Shown: piece by piece, positions 16,703 to 25,941 of the stretch
How the letters are laid out: the number at the start of each line of letters is the position of its first letter
How positions within the stretch are numbered: position 1 is the first letter of the stretch
Assembly (NCBI GenBank): GCA_037441725.1
Contig: JBBIRT010000008.1
Location: 1 to 42,630 of the forward strand
DNA length: 42,630 bases
Direction: 5' to 3'
From: JBBIRT01 sp037441725
Lineage (GTDB): Bacteria; Desulfobacterota; BSN033; UBA1163
Translations under genes and position numbers: made by a program
Notes under the pieces: generated by a model
The model's database searches: none
What the model was told of the DNA's origin: nothing
Seen by the model: the letters and a program-made list of their open reading frames with translations, nothing else

Positions 16703-18292
16703 ATGGAAGCAGTGGAAAGAAATGAAACAGATCATGAAAAACCCTGGCGATCCCTTTCCCTCCAAAGAGAGTGGCAATCCATCCTTTCATTGAGGGGAAA
16801 AGAGAGGATGGAGGCCATCCTCTCATCGGACCATCCCAGAGAGATCTTCCAATCCCTTCATGAGGAAGAAGCCTATTTGACGATTAAGGAGATTGGTGAG
16901 CAGGATGCCCTTCCTCTCCTCTCCTTAATGTCTCATGAGCAGATTCAATACCTTCTCGACCTTGAGCTTTGGAGGGGATATGAATTTAATCCCGAAAAGG
17001 TGGACCATTGGCTTCCTCTCATCCTTTCATGTGATGAGGAGACCAAGAAACAATGGCTAAGCTCAATAGACTTCGATACCCTTCTTCTCCTTCTGAAGAA
17101 AAATATACGAATCCATACGAATGGAGAAGAATCTTTTCTCTCGGGTTCAATAGAGGACATTTTTACTCTTGATAGCTTTTACTTTATCGAAGTCTTAAGG
17201 CCTACCCTTCGAACTCAGATAGAACAATTGTTAAAGACTCTTGCAGACTTAGACTTCCAATTCTATTTGAGATTGATGGATCAGGTTCAATGGGAGATCG
17301 AGGCAGAGCTTGAAGAAAGGGCCCTCCACTTCAGAGAGGCAAGGCTCGCAGATAAAGGCTTTCCCAATATGGAAGAGGCTCAATCCGTTTATCAGTATCT
17401 TACCCCACAAAGATTAAAAGAAAGACTTGAAGAGCAAGTAATTCATCTCTTAGAAATTCCCGAAGATGGTTCTATCCCCTCTTTCCCGCTGGCTCTCAAG
17501 GATGAAAACCTCTTCTTCTCCATTTGTCTAAGGGAGTTGGAAGAGGGACCTCTCCTGGAACGAATAAAGATGGAACTGGCTACCTTGGCCAACCAGGTTT
17601 TAATGGCTGATCTGCCTGAGACGATTGATTTAGCCACTTTTCAAAAAAGCCTTGTGAAGACAGGAGCGTACCTCAGTATTGGACTGGAAATCCTTTCGGA
17701 AGGGAGGCCAGAGCAATCCAAAGGGTGGTTGGAATCGATTCCACTAAAATTCCTCTTTCAGGTCGGATTTGGAGCCACACTCGATTTAAAATGGAAAGCT
17801 GAAAGGCTTTGGAAGAAGGGCTGGTTTTCAGAAAAACAGATTCCCCTTGACTTTTTAGGTTATCCTTGGGAGGAACGTATGAGAGGGGTGCTCAAGAAAA
17901 GGCCTCTCTTATTTACAGAAATTCCAGAGTTTGGTTATCGGGAATTTCGATCTTTAAAAGAGATTCACTTGATTCAGAAGGAGATTGAGAAATCCAATCT
18001 TCTTGTAAAAATTCTCTCTACCCTCCCTCCCTTTTCTTACTCCGAAGGGCTTCAATGGAAAACGGTTCTTCTCAATGCATTTCTATTGGACCGGACCAAT
18101 ACTTTCTCTTCAACCCGATTTATGACCTTAGAAGAAATCATTTCCCTGAGGAATCAACTTCAAAAAGAAAAGGGGGATCTAAAAAATGCTTTCCTTCAGT
18201 GGATGAAGGAAAGGGTTGAAGAAATGTCAGAAAATGAAGCCATTCTATTGGAGGAAATGACAGTTCTCATATTGGAAGAGATCCATCCTTAA
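16703..18292 (+). CDS. Large soluble protein of unknown function (possibly DUF6178)
   Basis: A 529-residue, Leu- and Glu-rich, probably all-helical cytoplasmic protein, without signal peptide or membrane segment. It resembles the DUF6178 family of deltaproteobacterial proteins in length and in segments such as ARLADKGFPNMEEAQSVY and the early SLHEEEAYLTIKEIG, but I recall this family only loosely. The N-terminal 120 residues (IGEQDALPLLSLMSHEQIQYLLDLE) recall the MgtE-N-like helical repeats that sense ligands in other proteins. It starts 21 bases after the GH5-like gene and is probably the last gene of the glycan operon. Confidence 0.65.
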   Translation: MEAVERNETDHEKPWRSLSLQREWQSILSLRGKERMEAILSSDHPREIFQSLHEEEAYLTIKEIGEQDALPLLSLMSHEQIQYLLDLELWRGYEFNPEKVDHWLPLILSCDEETKKQWLSSIDFDTLLLLLKKNIRIHTNGEESFLSGSIEDIFTLDSFYFIEVLRPTLRTQIEQLLKTLADLDFQFYLRLMDQVQWEIEAELEERALHFREARLADKGFPNMEEAQSVYQYLTPQRLKERLEEQVIHLLEIPEDGSIPSFPLALKDENLFFSICLRELEEGPLLERIKMELATLANQVLMADLPETIDLATFQKSLVKTGAYLSIGLEILSEGRPEQSKGWLESIPLKFLFQVGFGATLDLKWKAERLWKKGWFSEKQIPLDFLGYPWEERMRGVLKKRPLLFTEIPEFGYREFRSLKEIHLIQKEIEKSNLLVKILSTLPPFSYSEGLQWKTVLLNAFLLDRTNTFSSTRFMTLEEIISLRNQLQKEKGDLKNAFLQWMKERVEEMSENEAILLEEMTVLILEEIHP

Positions 18293-18335
18293 TCTTCGAA
18301 GACCCTTCTCCCATCTTCAACCGTTTCAGGATGAG

Positions 18336-18364
18336 TTGTGAATCGCCTATAAAAAATTTATAAT
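18336..18364 (+). promoter_or_regulatory. Sigma-70-type promoter for the gene at 18390
   Basis: TTGTGA at 18336-18341, a 17-base spacer and a perfect TATAAT at 18359-18364. Transcription should start near 18371, leaving a leader of about 20 bases before the ATG at 18390. It separates the frameshifted gene from the glycan operon. Confidence 0.65.
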
Positions 18365-18389
18365 ATAAAAAAAATAAATGGGTGGTTTT

Positions 18390-19189
18390 ATGGAAGGTTC
18401 GGTCAAAGCAATATTGTCGGATAAGGACCTTGATTTTGTGATCGAGACGGTTGCCCCGAAGGTCATCGATAAACCCAAACTCAAACAGATCATCCTCGAA
18501 GACGAAGGTTTCCGAAACTCATTTATTGGTGATGAAAAGATCTTTAAGAGGGTGATGGAGGAGGAGAATCTCTTTTTAAAGATCTCCCCTACTCTTTTCT
18601 TCCAGATTTTGCTCCGTAGAACAGTGATCGATTTAGAAAAGGTAAGCTATACCTTTGAAAAGACGAGTACAGCAAAGATCCCGATCTTCGATACAAAAGA
18701 GGTGATTGACTTATTATCGAAGGAATCCATCTTGCTTTATCCTCTTTTACTAAGATTCAGACATATACCCTTTCAGTTCCACTTGGAAAGGGAATATGGG
18801 AGAAAATTCACTTTAATGATATGGATCTTCCAACCCTAAAGCATTTCTGCGAATTGGTGGATGAAGAGTATCGACTCGGTTTTTACAAAAGGATTGCCGA
18901 CCTCTGTCTCTTTATTTTAGGGATATTTCCTGAGTATGTGGAACATGAGTACCGCTATCCTTTCTCTGGCCAATTGAGACCGCAGATCCCTGGGAAAGTT
19001 AGAATGAGTCCGGAGGAATATGAGAAGGAGGGTCGAAAATTTTACCAATTAGCAGCCACTCACCCCTATTCTCAGAACTTGAGTGAGGTTTTCTGGTCTC
19101 TCTATGAAAATTTTCAAAAGGCCAAAAAGCCTCTCAATTTTATTGCAGACCATTATATGCACTACCAGAAACATAAATTCTTTTCATAA
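18390..19189 (+). pseudogene. Unknown cytoplasmic protein, broken by a frameshift near 18710-18760
   Basis: One gene of about 265 codons read in two frames. The first part, from the ATG at 18390 (GGTGG upstream), codes for about 149 residues; its end turns into implausible sequence after LSKESILLY. From about 18740 the second frame reads SSFTKIQTYTLSVPLGKGI and continues without break through the ATG at 18821 into HFCELVDEEYRLGFYKRIADLCLFILGIFPEY. Neither part is complete alone, so a single-base indel is the simplest cause; it may be a sequencing or assembly error. The protein family is not known to me. No membrane segment is seen. Confidence 0.75.
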
Positions 19190-19196
19190 TGGGCCT

Positions 19197-19970
19197 TTAG
19201 GGGGTCCCGAGAAAATCTAAAACGGCCTCTCTCACCTTATTCAAGTCTACCTTGGTATTAAGGCAAGGGCCATTGGGACGTTCGTTCAGAATCCCGATGA
19301 CAGGAATGGGATAGCTATCTTGAATCCCACTGGTTAAATCAAGTTCACAGGCTACAGCCACAATGGCCTCGGGTTTGTTCTCCACAATGATCCTTCGGGC
19401 CAGAGTCCCTCCTGTAGCCACTGCAATCTTCACGTGGAATTGATCAGAAAGCTCAATCAAATCCTTAATCTCACACTTCCCACACCCCTTGCAATTTTTT
19501 ATATTCCCTGTGATGCGAATTTGGCAATCAAAATTCTGAATGCAATGGGGGAGCAAAATTAACAACCGGCTGGGGGAGGTTCGGTGATGGTTTGAACGGA
19601 CCAGATGGTTATTCAATTCGATAAACGATTGTTGAACCTTCTCTTTTGAAACCCCAACCAACCTTCCCATTAAAATCATAAAGGGAAAAAGGACTTTGGC
19701 TACGATTCCTCTTAATTTCTGGGAAAAAAAGAAGTCCCTTCCCCTAATAATGGTAAAGACCAAGAGAAGCCCTCCTGAAAGCATGAGGAAGACCAAAATG
19801 GCCATAGCCAGGGTAAAGAAGAGAGGGAGCGAGGAATGAATATTCTTTAGTCCCACGATCGGAACATACCAGAGGAGAAAGATGAGAAAGAAAAGGATTA
19901 GACAGGTGAGGACTAAGAGTCCAATAAAAATTCTCTTTTTGGGTTTGATCTTCAATGTGACCTCATCCAT
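19197..19970 (-). CDS. DUF116 membrane protein
   Basis: A 257-residue DUF116 family protein. Two membrane helices lie at about 14-36 and 50-74. The soluble half then holds conserved cysteines in LPHCIQNFDC and CKGCGKCEI, which probably bind a metal, followed by VATGGTLARRII, VAVACELDLTSGI and the ending NERPNGPCLNT. The biochemical role is not established. Position immediately after fmt at the end of the def-fmt unit is typical of Deltaproteobacteria. It converges with the frameshifted gene at 18390 only 7 bases away. Confidence 0.9.
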   Translation of the reverse strand: MDEVTLKIKPKKRIFIGLLVLTCLILFFLIFLLWYVPIVGLKNIHSSLPLFFTLAMAILVFLMLSGGLLLVFTIIRGRDFFFSQKLRGIVAKVLFPFMILMGRLVGVSKEKVQQSFIELNNHLVRSNHHRTSPSRLLILLPHCIQNFDCQIRITGNIKNCKGCGKCEIKDLIELSDQFHVKIAVATGGTLARRIIVENKPEAIVAVACELDLTSGIQDSYPIPVIGILNERPNGPCLNTKVDLNKVREAVLDFLGTP

Positions 19971-20025
19971 TCGGAATGACCCGTTCGTGGTGAGGAGGAT
20001 TTAAGGTTTTTAATCCCAAATATCA

Positions 20026-20970
20026 TTAATGAAAGACGGTCCCCACGGTTATGGGATGTCCAGAAAGAAATTCTTTGACACCCATCCTGCGCTTGCCTTC
20101 TAACTGAACCTCTTTGATCAGATAGGAATTTTCTCCTGTCTCGACCTCGATAGAATCTAACCCCACCCAGATCACTGTTCCAAATTTACCCGTAGATCTC
20201 CTCTCCCTGATTTCTCCTCGGTAAATCCTCAGAAGATGGTTATCCCATTGGGTAAAGGTCCCTGGCCATGGATGGAAGGCCCGGACTTGACGATCGATCT
20301 CTAAAGCGCTCTTTTTCCAATCGATGTAGCCATCCCCTTTCTTTAGAGAGGGGGCATACGTTGCTTTAGAATGATCTTGGGGGATGGGTTGAATTCCTCC
20401 TGTTTTCATTTTTTCAAGAGTCTCGACCAAGAGTTGACCTCCTACCTCGGCCAATCGACTCTGGAGGCTCTCCAGGGTATCTCTCTCGCTGATCGAAACC
20501 TCCTTTTGGAGGAGGATGTCTCCTGTATCCAATCCTTCATCCATCTTCATCGTGGTGACCCCTGTGACCTCTTCCCCATTTAAGATGGCCCAGGCAATTG
20601 GAGCTGCTCCTCTGTATTTAGGAAGCAAAGAGGCGTGAACATTGATGGCTCCAGATTTCGGAATATTTAATAGAGATGGAGGTAATATTTGGCCAAAAGC
20701 CACAACCACCATGAGATCAGGCTGAAGCCTTCTTAATTCATCCTGAAATCTTTCTTCTCTCACCCTCTCAGGCTGAAAGAGATTGAGCCCATATTGAAGG
20801 GCAAACTCTTTGATAGGTGAAAAGATCACCTTTCTCCCCCTCCCTCTCTCTCGGTCGGGTTGGGTGACAACACCCACCACCTGGTCAGGCCCTTCCAGGA
20901 GGGCTCTTAAAGATGGGATGGCAAAGGAAGGAGTCCCAAAAAATATGATCCTCCAGCCCTTTAAACTCAA
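20026..20970 (-). CDS. fmt: Methionyl-tRNA formyltransferase
   Basis: A 314-residue enzyme that transfers a formyl group from 10-formyltetrahydrofolate to the initiator Met-tRNA. The N-terminal catalytic domain has FFGTPSFAIPSLRALL and the active-site loop NVHASLLPKYRGAAPI (Asn, His and, later, Asp of MDEGLDTGDIL). The C-terminal OB-like domain starts near residue 205 with RAFHPWPGTFT. Length is normal. Its start overlaps the end of def by 4 bases, so the two act as one translation unit, matching their paired roles at the start and end of formyl-methionine use. Confidence 0.97.
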   Translation of the reverse strand: MSLKGWRIIFFGTPSFAIPSLRALLEGPDQVVGVVTQPDRERGRGRKVIFSPIKEFALQYGLNLFQPERVREERFQDELRRLQPDLMVVVAFGQILPPSLLNIPKSGAINVHASLLPKYRGAAPIAWAILNGEEVTGVTTMKMDEGLDTGDILLQKEVSISERDTLESLQSRLAEVGGQLLVETLEKMKTGGIQPIPQDHSKATYAPSLKKGDGYIDWKKSALEIDRQVRAFHPWPGTFTQWDNHLLRIYRGEIRERRSTGKFGTVIWVGLDSIEVETGENSYLIKEVQLEGKRRMGVKEFLSGHPITVGTVFH

Positions 20971-21482
20971 TCTTTTTCTGTCCTCCGTCTCTCCTTTTTT
21001 AATTTATTTCGATAAATCTCTCGCTTCAGACGACTGACCCTGTCTAAGATGAGAATCCCATTAAGATGATCAATCTCGTGTTGGAGGGCAAAGGATAAAA
21101 TCCCCTCTCCTTTTATCTCAACCTCCTTACCATCAGGAGACCAACCCCTGACAAAAACCCTCTCTTTCCTCTTTACCTTTTCCAAACAATCTGGAACACT
21201 CAAACATCCTTCCTCATGATCGATCTCTCCCTCTTCAGAGATCACCTCTGGATTGATCAATGCAAAAAATTCCTGCTTGGGGTCAATGGGGCTCACATCC
21301 AGGACAATGACTCTTTTAAGAATTCCAACTTGAGAGGCAGCCAGACCCACCCCCCCTGCCTCATACATGGTCTCCCTCATGTCCTCAATCAATCTCTTGA
21401 TAGGGTCATCAATCTGGGTGATGGCCTCGCACCGTCTCTTTAAAATAGGATGGGGAAATTTAAGAATCTCTAAGACAGCCAT
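20967..21482 (-). CDS. def: Peptide deformylase
   Basis: A 171-residue metalloenzyme that removes the formyl group from new proteins. All three family motifs are present: GVGLAASQVG (about 45-54), EGCLSVPD (about 92-99) with the metal-binding Cys, and QHEIDHLNGIL (about 134-144) with two metal-binding His and the catalytic Glu. The C-terminal tail is basic. It is 7 bases downstream of lgt and overlaps fmt. Confidence 0.97.
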   Translation of the reverse strand: MAVLEILKFPHPILKRRCEAITQIDDPIKRLIEDMRETMYEAGGVGLAASQVGILKRVIVLDVSPIDPKQEFFALINPEVISEEGEIDHEEGCLSVPDCLEKVKRKERVFVRGWSPDGKEVEIKGEGILSFALQHEIDHLNGILILDRVSRLKREIYRNKLKKERRRTEKD

Positions 21483-21489
21483 CTCTCTG

Positions 21490-22260
21490 TCATCTCCGAT
21501 GTTTTTTCTCTATAAAGAATAACATAAACAGGGAGAAAATGGCTACCAGAAGACCGATCGCCTGCGAGGTGGAAAGAAGATCTCCAAAAATAAATCCCCT
21601 CGGATCCCCCCTGAAGAATTCAATGACAAAACGAATGATTGAATAGAGTAAAAGAAAGAGCAAGAAGACTTGGCCATCATGGGTTTTCCTTTTCTCCACT
21701 TCGCTCAAAATGAAAAAAATCACTATTCCACTGAATGCCTCATAGAGTTGAGTGGGATGAATCGGAACATTTAACCTTGCCAAAGAGTTCGGATCAGTAA
21801 AGACCACGCCCCATGGGAGGGAGGTCTCCTTTCCATAACAGCACCCTGCAGAAAAACAGCCGATTCTACCAAAAGAAAGTCCCAAGGCAATCAAGGGTGA
21901 AATCAGGTCGGCTAATTTCCAGACAGGTAGCCGGTGTCTCCTCATATACCCGAGGGCCACCAGGGCAGCAAGGATGAATCCTCCATAAAAGACCAATCCC
22001 CCCTCCCATATTTTAAAAATCTTCATTGGATGATTTCGATAGCTATTGAAATTGATGAAGACAAAGAGCAACCTTGCTCCAACCAGGGTAGATAAAACCG
22101 TATAGAAGAAGAGATCCGCTACGTTCTCAAAAGAAATCTTAATCTCCGATCTTCTCATTCTTAAAAATGCAAGCAGAACAGTGAGCGCAAAGCCAAGGAG
22201 TATGAAAAAACCATAGGAATAAATGTTCAAACCACCGATTTTAAAAAGGATAGGATACAT
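21490..22260 (-). CDS. lgt: Prolipoprotein diacylglyceryl transferase
   Basis: A 256-residue inner-membrane enzyme that attaches diacylglycerol from phosphatidylglycerol to the lipobox cysteine of prolipoproteins. About seven hydrophobic segments are seen. Family motifs are GARLLFVFINF, EGGLVFYGGFI, and the signature GLSFGRIGCFSAGCCYGKET with the essential Arg and Gly residues; HPTQLYEA and RFVIEFFRGDPRG follow. It lies between lspA and def in the lipoprotein and protein-maturation operon. Confidence 0.97.
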   Translation of the reverse strand: MYPILFKIGGLNIYSYGFFILLGFALTVLLAFLRMRRSEIKISFENVADLFFYTVLSTLVGARLLFVFINFNSYRNHPMKIFKIWEGGLVFYGGFILAALVALGYMRRHRLPVWKLADLISPLIALGLSFGRIGCFSAGCCYGKETSLPWGVVFTDPNSLARLNVPIHPTQLYEAFSGIVIFFILSEVEKRKTHDGQVFLLFLLLYSIIRFVIEFFRGDPRGFIFGDLLSTSQAIGLLVAIFSLFMLFFIEKKHRR

Positions 22261-22296
22261 CGTTTGAGGTTTGGCGTTTAGAGTTTGGCACCGGGT

Positions 22297-22833
22297 TTAT
22301 AGTGACTTCTTTCGTTTACTCTTACGGTATTTTAACCCCTCCAGATCTCTCTTTAAAAATTCTAAGGCCATCAAACCAATACCTACACAGATGGCTGAAT
22401 CCGCAACATTAAAGGTAGGCCAAGGGTTAAAAATTTGCCAGGGAAGAAAGGGGAGGTAAAATTGAAGAAAATCAACCACCTCTCCATATCGAAGTCGGTC
22501 GACAAGGTTTCCAATCGCTCCACTCAAAATAAGGGAAAAGGAGAGCACAAGTATCTTTTCGCCCTCTCGCAATCTGATGAAGATATAGATGATGGCTAAT
22601 ATGGCGGTAAGGGAGATGCCAATAAAAAATACAGACCCGATTCCATCCCTTTCTCCCCCAAAGATTCCAAATGCACCTCCAGGGTTTCTCATATGGATGA
22701 GATTAAAGAATCCATGAATCACCTCCCTCCTCTGATAGGGAGGCAATGTTTGAACTACAAGGAACTTCGTCCACTGGTCCAGAAAGAGAATTCCGATACA
22801 GAAGATCAAAAAAACCCAATATTTTCTCTTCAT
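22297..22833 (-). CDS. lspA: Lipoprotein signal peptidase (signal peptidase II)
   Basis: A 178-residue aspartyl protease of the inner membrane that cleaves lipoprotein signal peptides after Lgt has acted. Four membrane helices are visible. The catalytic aspartates are in GAIGNLVDRLRYGEVVDFL (first) and FNVADSAICVG (second), both conserved motifs; DQWTK near the start and MRNPGGAFG are also family features. It sits between ileS and lgt, the same order as in many Proteobacteria. The C-terminal ~20 residues are basic. Confidence 0.97.
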   Translation of the reverse strand: MKRKYWVFLIFCIGILFLDQWTKFLVVQTLPPYQRREVIHGFFNLIHMRNPGGAFGIFGGERDGIGSVFFIGISLTAILAIIYIFIRLREGEKILVLSFSLILSGAIGNLVDRLRYGEVVDFLQFYLPFLPWQIFNPWPTFNVADSAICVGIGLMALEFLKRDLEGLKYRKSKRKKSL

Positions 22834-22891
22834 GTCTCTTTAAATCACCCTATGGCATAATGGCCTCTTTCTCCCCATTTTGCATCGGGCG

Positions 22892-25644
22892 TTAGGTGTT
22901 TTGTGTAATCACCCCAACACATCTCTTACAGATGGTTTGATATTCAGGATGCTCCCCGACACTCACATCATAGTTCCAACAACGCTCACATTTCTTTCCT
23001 TCAGCCCGGTAGACCTCTACCCTGACTTCTTTTCCATCTTTCTGAAGATGAAGGGTTACCGAAGAAACAATAAAGATTGATTTTAAATCGCTTTCATAGG
23101 GTTTGAGAAAAGCAAAGACTTTCTCCGGAAGGTAAAGATGGACCTGTGCATCCAAAGAAAGGCCTATCGTTTTGTCTTTTCGAGCTTCTTCCAAGGTCTT
23201 GGTGACGATTGACCGAATTTCCCAAATCTGCTCCCAACGTCCATCCAGCGCCTCATCGAGGTACTCCCTTTTGACCTCTGGAAAGGAGGTGAAATGAACG
23301 CTTTCTTCCTCCTCCCTCCTGCCAGGAATATATTGCCAAACCTCTTCGGTGGTGAAAGGAAGAATCGGAGCCAACAGAGAGGTCAAGGCCTTTAAAACCT
23401 CAAAAAGGACAGTTTGGGCAGATCTTCTCCCTTGAGAATTGGGCGGAAACGTATAGAGTCGATCTTTCAAAATATCAAAATAGAGGGCACTCATCTCCAC
23501 TGCACAAAAATTCTGAACACGGTGGTAGACCACATGAAATTCAAACCGGTCATAGGCCTCTCGAACCCGGCTAATCAACTTTTGAAGTTGATGAAGCACC
23601 CAACGATCAATCTCAAAGAGTTCATGATAGGGAATCCGATCCTTTTCTGGATGAAAGTCATAGAGATTTCCCAAGAGAAAGCGGTAAGTATTTCGGATCC
23701 GAAAGTAACTATCCGCTAACCGTTTCAGGATCTCTTGTGAAATCTTAATATCCTCTTTGTAATCCTCTGCGGCCACCCAGAGCCTGAGGACATCCGCCCC
23801 TAATTGGTGGATCACCTCTTCCGGAGCGATGACATTTCCTGCGGATTTTGACATCTTCTTGCCTTCTCCATCCACCACAAATCCATGGGTGAGAACCGAT
23901 CGGTAGGGAGCACACCCTCTCGTTCCAACGGAAGTTAAAAGGGAGCTGTGAAACCATCCCCGATGTTGATCACTCCCTTCGAGGTAGAGGCTTGCTGGAA
24001 ATTCAAGATCCATGCGTTTTTCGAGAACAGCTGCATAAGAAACCCCTGAATCAAACCAAACATCCAGGATGTCCATCTCTTTAATAAAATGTCCTCCCCC
24101 GCATTGGACACATCGGATCCCTTGGGGTAATAGATGTTCTGTCCCCTCCTCAAACCAGATATCTGCTCCCTTCTCCTCAAAAAGGGAGGCGATATGATGG
24201 ATGGTGTCTGAATTGACGAGAGGAGTTTTGCAGGAGGAACAATAAAAAACAGGAATAGGAATCCCCCATGCCCTCTGTCTCGAGACGCACCAATCTGGAC
24301 GGTTTTCAACCATCCCATAGATGCGGTCCCTTCCCCAAGGAGGAATCCATGTCACTTCATTGATTGACCGGAGGGCATTCTCCCTCAACCCATTTTTATC
24401 CATTGAGATGAACCATTGCTCCGTTGCCCGAAAGATGATTGGGTCATTGGTTCGCCAGCAGTGTGGATAGGAGTGAACCACACTCTCCTCTTTAAGAAGG
24501 GCTCCCACCTCAGCCAGTTTCTGATTGACTGCCTGGTTGGCATCAAAGACAAATTGACCTGAAAAGTATGGAACCTCCTGGGTGAATCTCCCCTCATCAT
24601 CCACAGGGCTGTAAATCTCCAAGCCATATTGAATTCCACTTTCATAATCCTCTTGGCCATGACCTGGAGCAATATGAACACAACCTGTCCCGGTGTCCAA
24701 AGTAACATAGTGGGCTAAGATCATGAGAGAATCCCGATCAAGAAAGGGATGACGGCATTTGAGTCCTTCCACCTTCTTCCCTATAAACCTGTCCAGGATC
24801 TGATATTTCTTGATCTTAAATTTGCCCATTACACTTTCTAACAACTCCTCTGCCACGATATAAATCTCATCACCTACCTCCACAGCCACATAGGAGAAAT
24901 CAGGATGGAGGGCAATGGCTAGATTAGCCGGGAGGGTCCAGGGGGTGGTGGTCCAGATGATAACGTAGATCGGTTTTCCATCCGTCCTGTCCCTTTCCAT
25001 AAAAGAAGGAGGAGAGATCAATTTGAATTTAACATAGATCGAGGGAGATTGATGATCCTCATATTTTACCTCAGCCTCTGCCAGGGCCGTTTTACAGGTG
25101 GGACACCAGTGGACAGGTTTTTTCCCCTTATAAACTTTCCAAACTCCCGGACAATAGTCGCCTGATAGGCAAAATTCATCGTCAGATAGGGATTTTCCCA
25201 TTCTCCGAAGACTCCAAGTCTTTTGAACTCTTCTCTTTGAATATTTACAAATCTGGCAGCATACTCCCGACATTGTTTTCGGATGTCGATAACGGAGAAT
25301 TTCTCTTTCTTTTTGCCAAGACTCTTTTCGACCTCATGCTCAACAGGAAGCCCATGACAATCCCACCCCGGGACATAATGGCTGTCAAAACCAGCCATGA
25401 ATTTGGATTTGATGATAAAGTCCTTCAAAATCTTATTAAGGGCGGTCCCAATATGAATATTCCCATTGGCATAAGGAGGGCCATCGTGTAGGATATATTT
25501 GGGTCTTCCCTTAGCCATTTGACATAGTTTTTGATATATCCCTTTGGCCTCCCAAGCCTTAAGGATATCCGGCTCTCTCTTGGCCAAATTGGCTTTCATG
25601 GGAAATTCGGTTTTTGGAAGATTTAAGGTCTTTCGGTAATCCAT
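22892..25644 (-). CDS. ileS: Isoleucyl-tRNA synthetase, reading frame broken near 25130-25140
   Basis: Charges tRNA-Ile. Read in two frames that together give a full class I enzyme of about 910 residues. The first part holds GPPYANGNIHIGTALNKI (HIGH motif) and PGWDCHGLPVEHEVEK. The second starts in YKGKKPVHWCPTCKTALAEAE and continues through the editing domain, LEGSDQHRGWF, KMSKSAGN (KMSKS) and the C-terminal zinc site CERCWNY...CKRC. At the junction the protein goes from REFGKF directly to YKGKKP; other IleS have six more residues there, so about 19 bases seem missing. The rest is well preserved, so an assembly error is likelier than a dead gene. It heads the ileS-lspA-lgt-def-fmt operon. 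Confidence 0.9.
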
Positions 25645-25681
25645 GAGGAATTCCTTCCTAAATTTTAATTCTTTTTGAATA

Positions 25682-25710
25682 AGTATAGAAAATCATTTAT
25701 TTTAATTGAA
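25682..25710 (-). promoter_or_regulatory. Promoter for the ileS operon
   Basis: On the minus strand, TTCAAT (25705-25710), a 17-base spacer and TATACT (25682-25687; 5 of 6 matches to TATAAT). It lies about 40 bases before the ileS ATG, which is preceded by AGGAAGGA. The -35 box is weak. Confidence 0.5.
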
Positions 25711-25743
25711 CTTAATAACACAATTAGTAAAACTTAGCAATTC

Positions 25744-25941
25744 ATGACGAAAAGGGGGAAAAGGGCTTACCAAATAACTCAGAAAGCCTCAAAAGCAGGA
25801 TTCGATTGGCCAGAGATCAGGGGATGCATTGAAAAAATGGATGAGGAATGCAGGGAGTTAAAAGAGGCTGTCCTAAGCGGAGGGAAGGATTTCGAAATGG
25901 ATAAGCTTTGTGAGAAAGCAAAGAGAGGTCCCTTTAAATGA
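25744..25941 (+). pseudogene. mazG-like fragment, truncated
   Basis: A 65-codon frame whose residues 8-50 match the start of a MazG nucleotide pyrophosphohydrolase domain: AYQITQKASKAGFDWPEIRG and IEKMDEECRELKEAV. The first Glu pair of the metal site (EECxE) is present. The second conserved part, EELGDxLF with the remaining metal ligands, is missing; the frame leaves the family at about residue 50 and ends inside the 3' end of the HD-GYP gene. There is no ribosome binding site. I read it as a remnant left by deletion. Confidence 0.6.
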
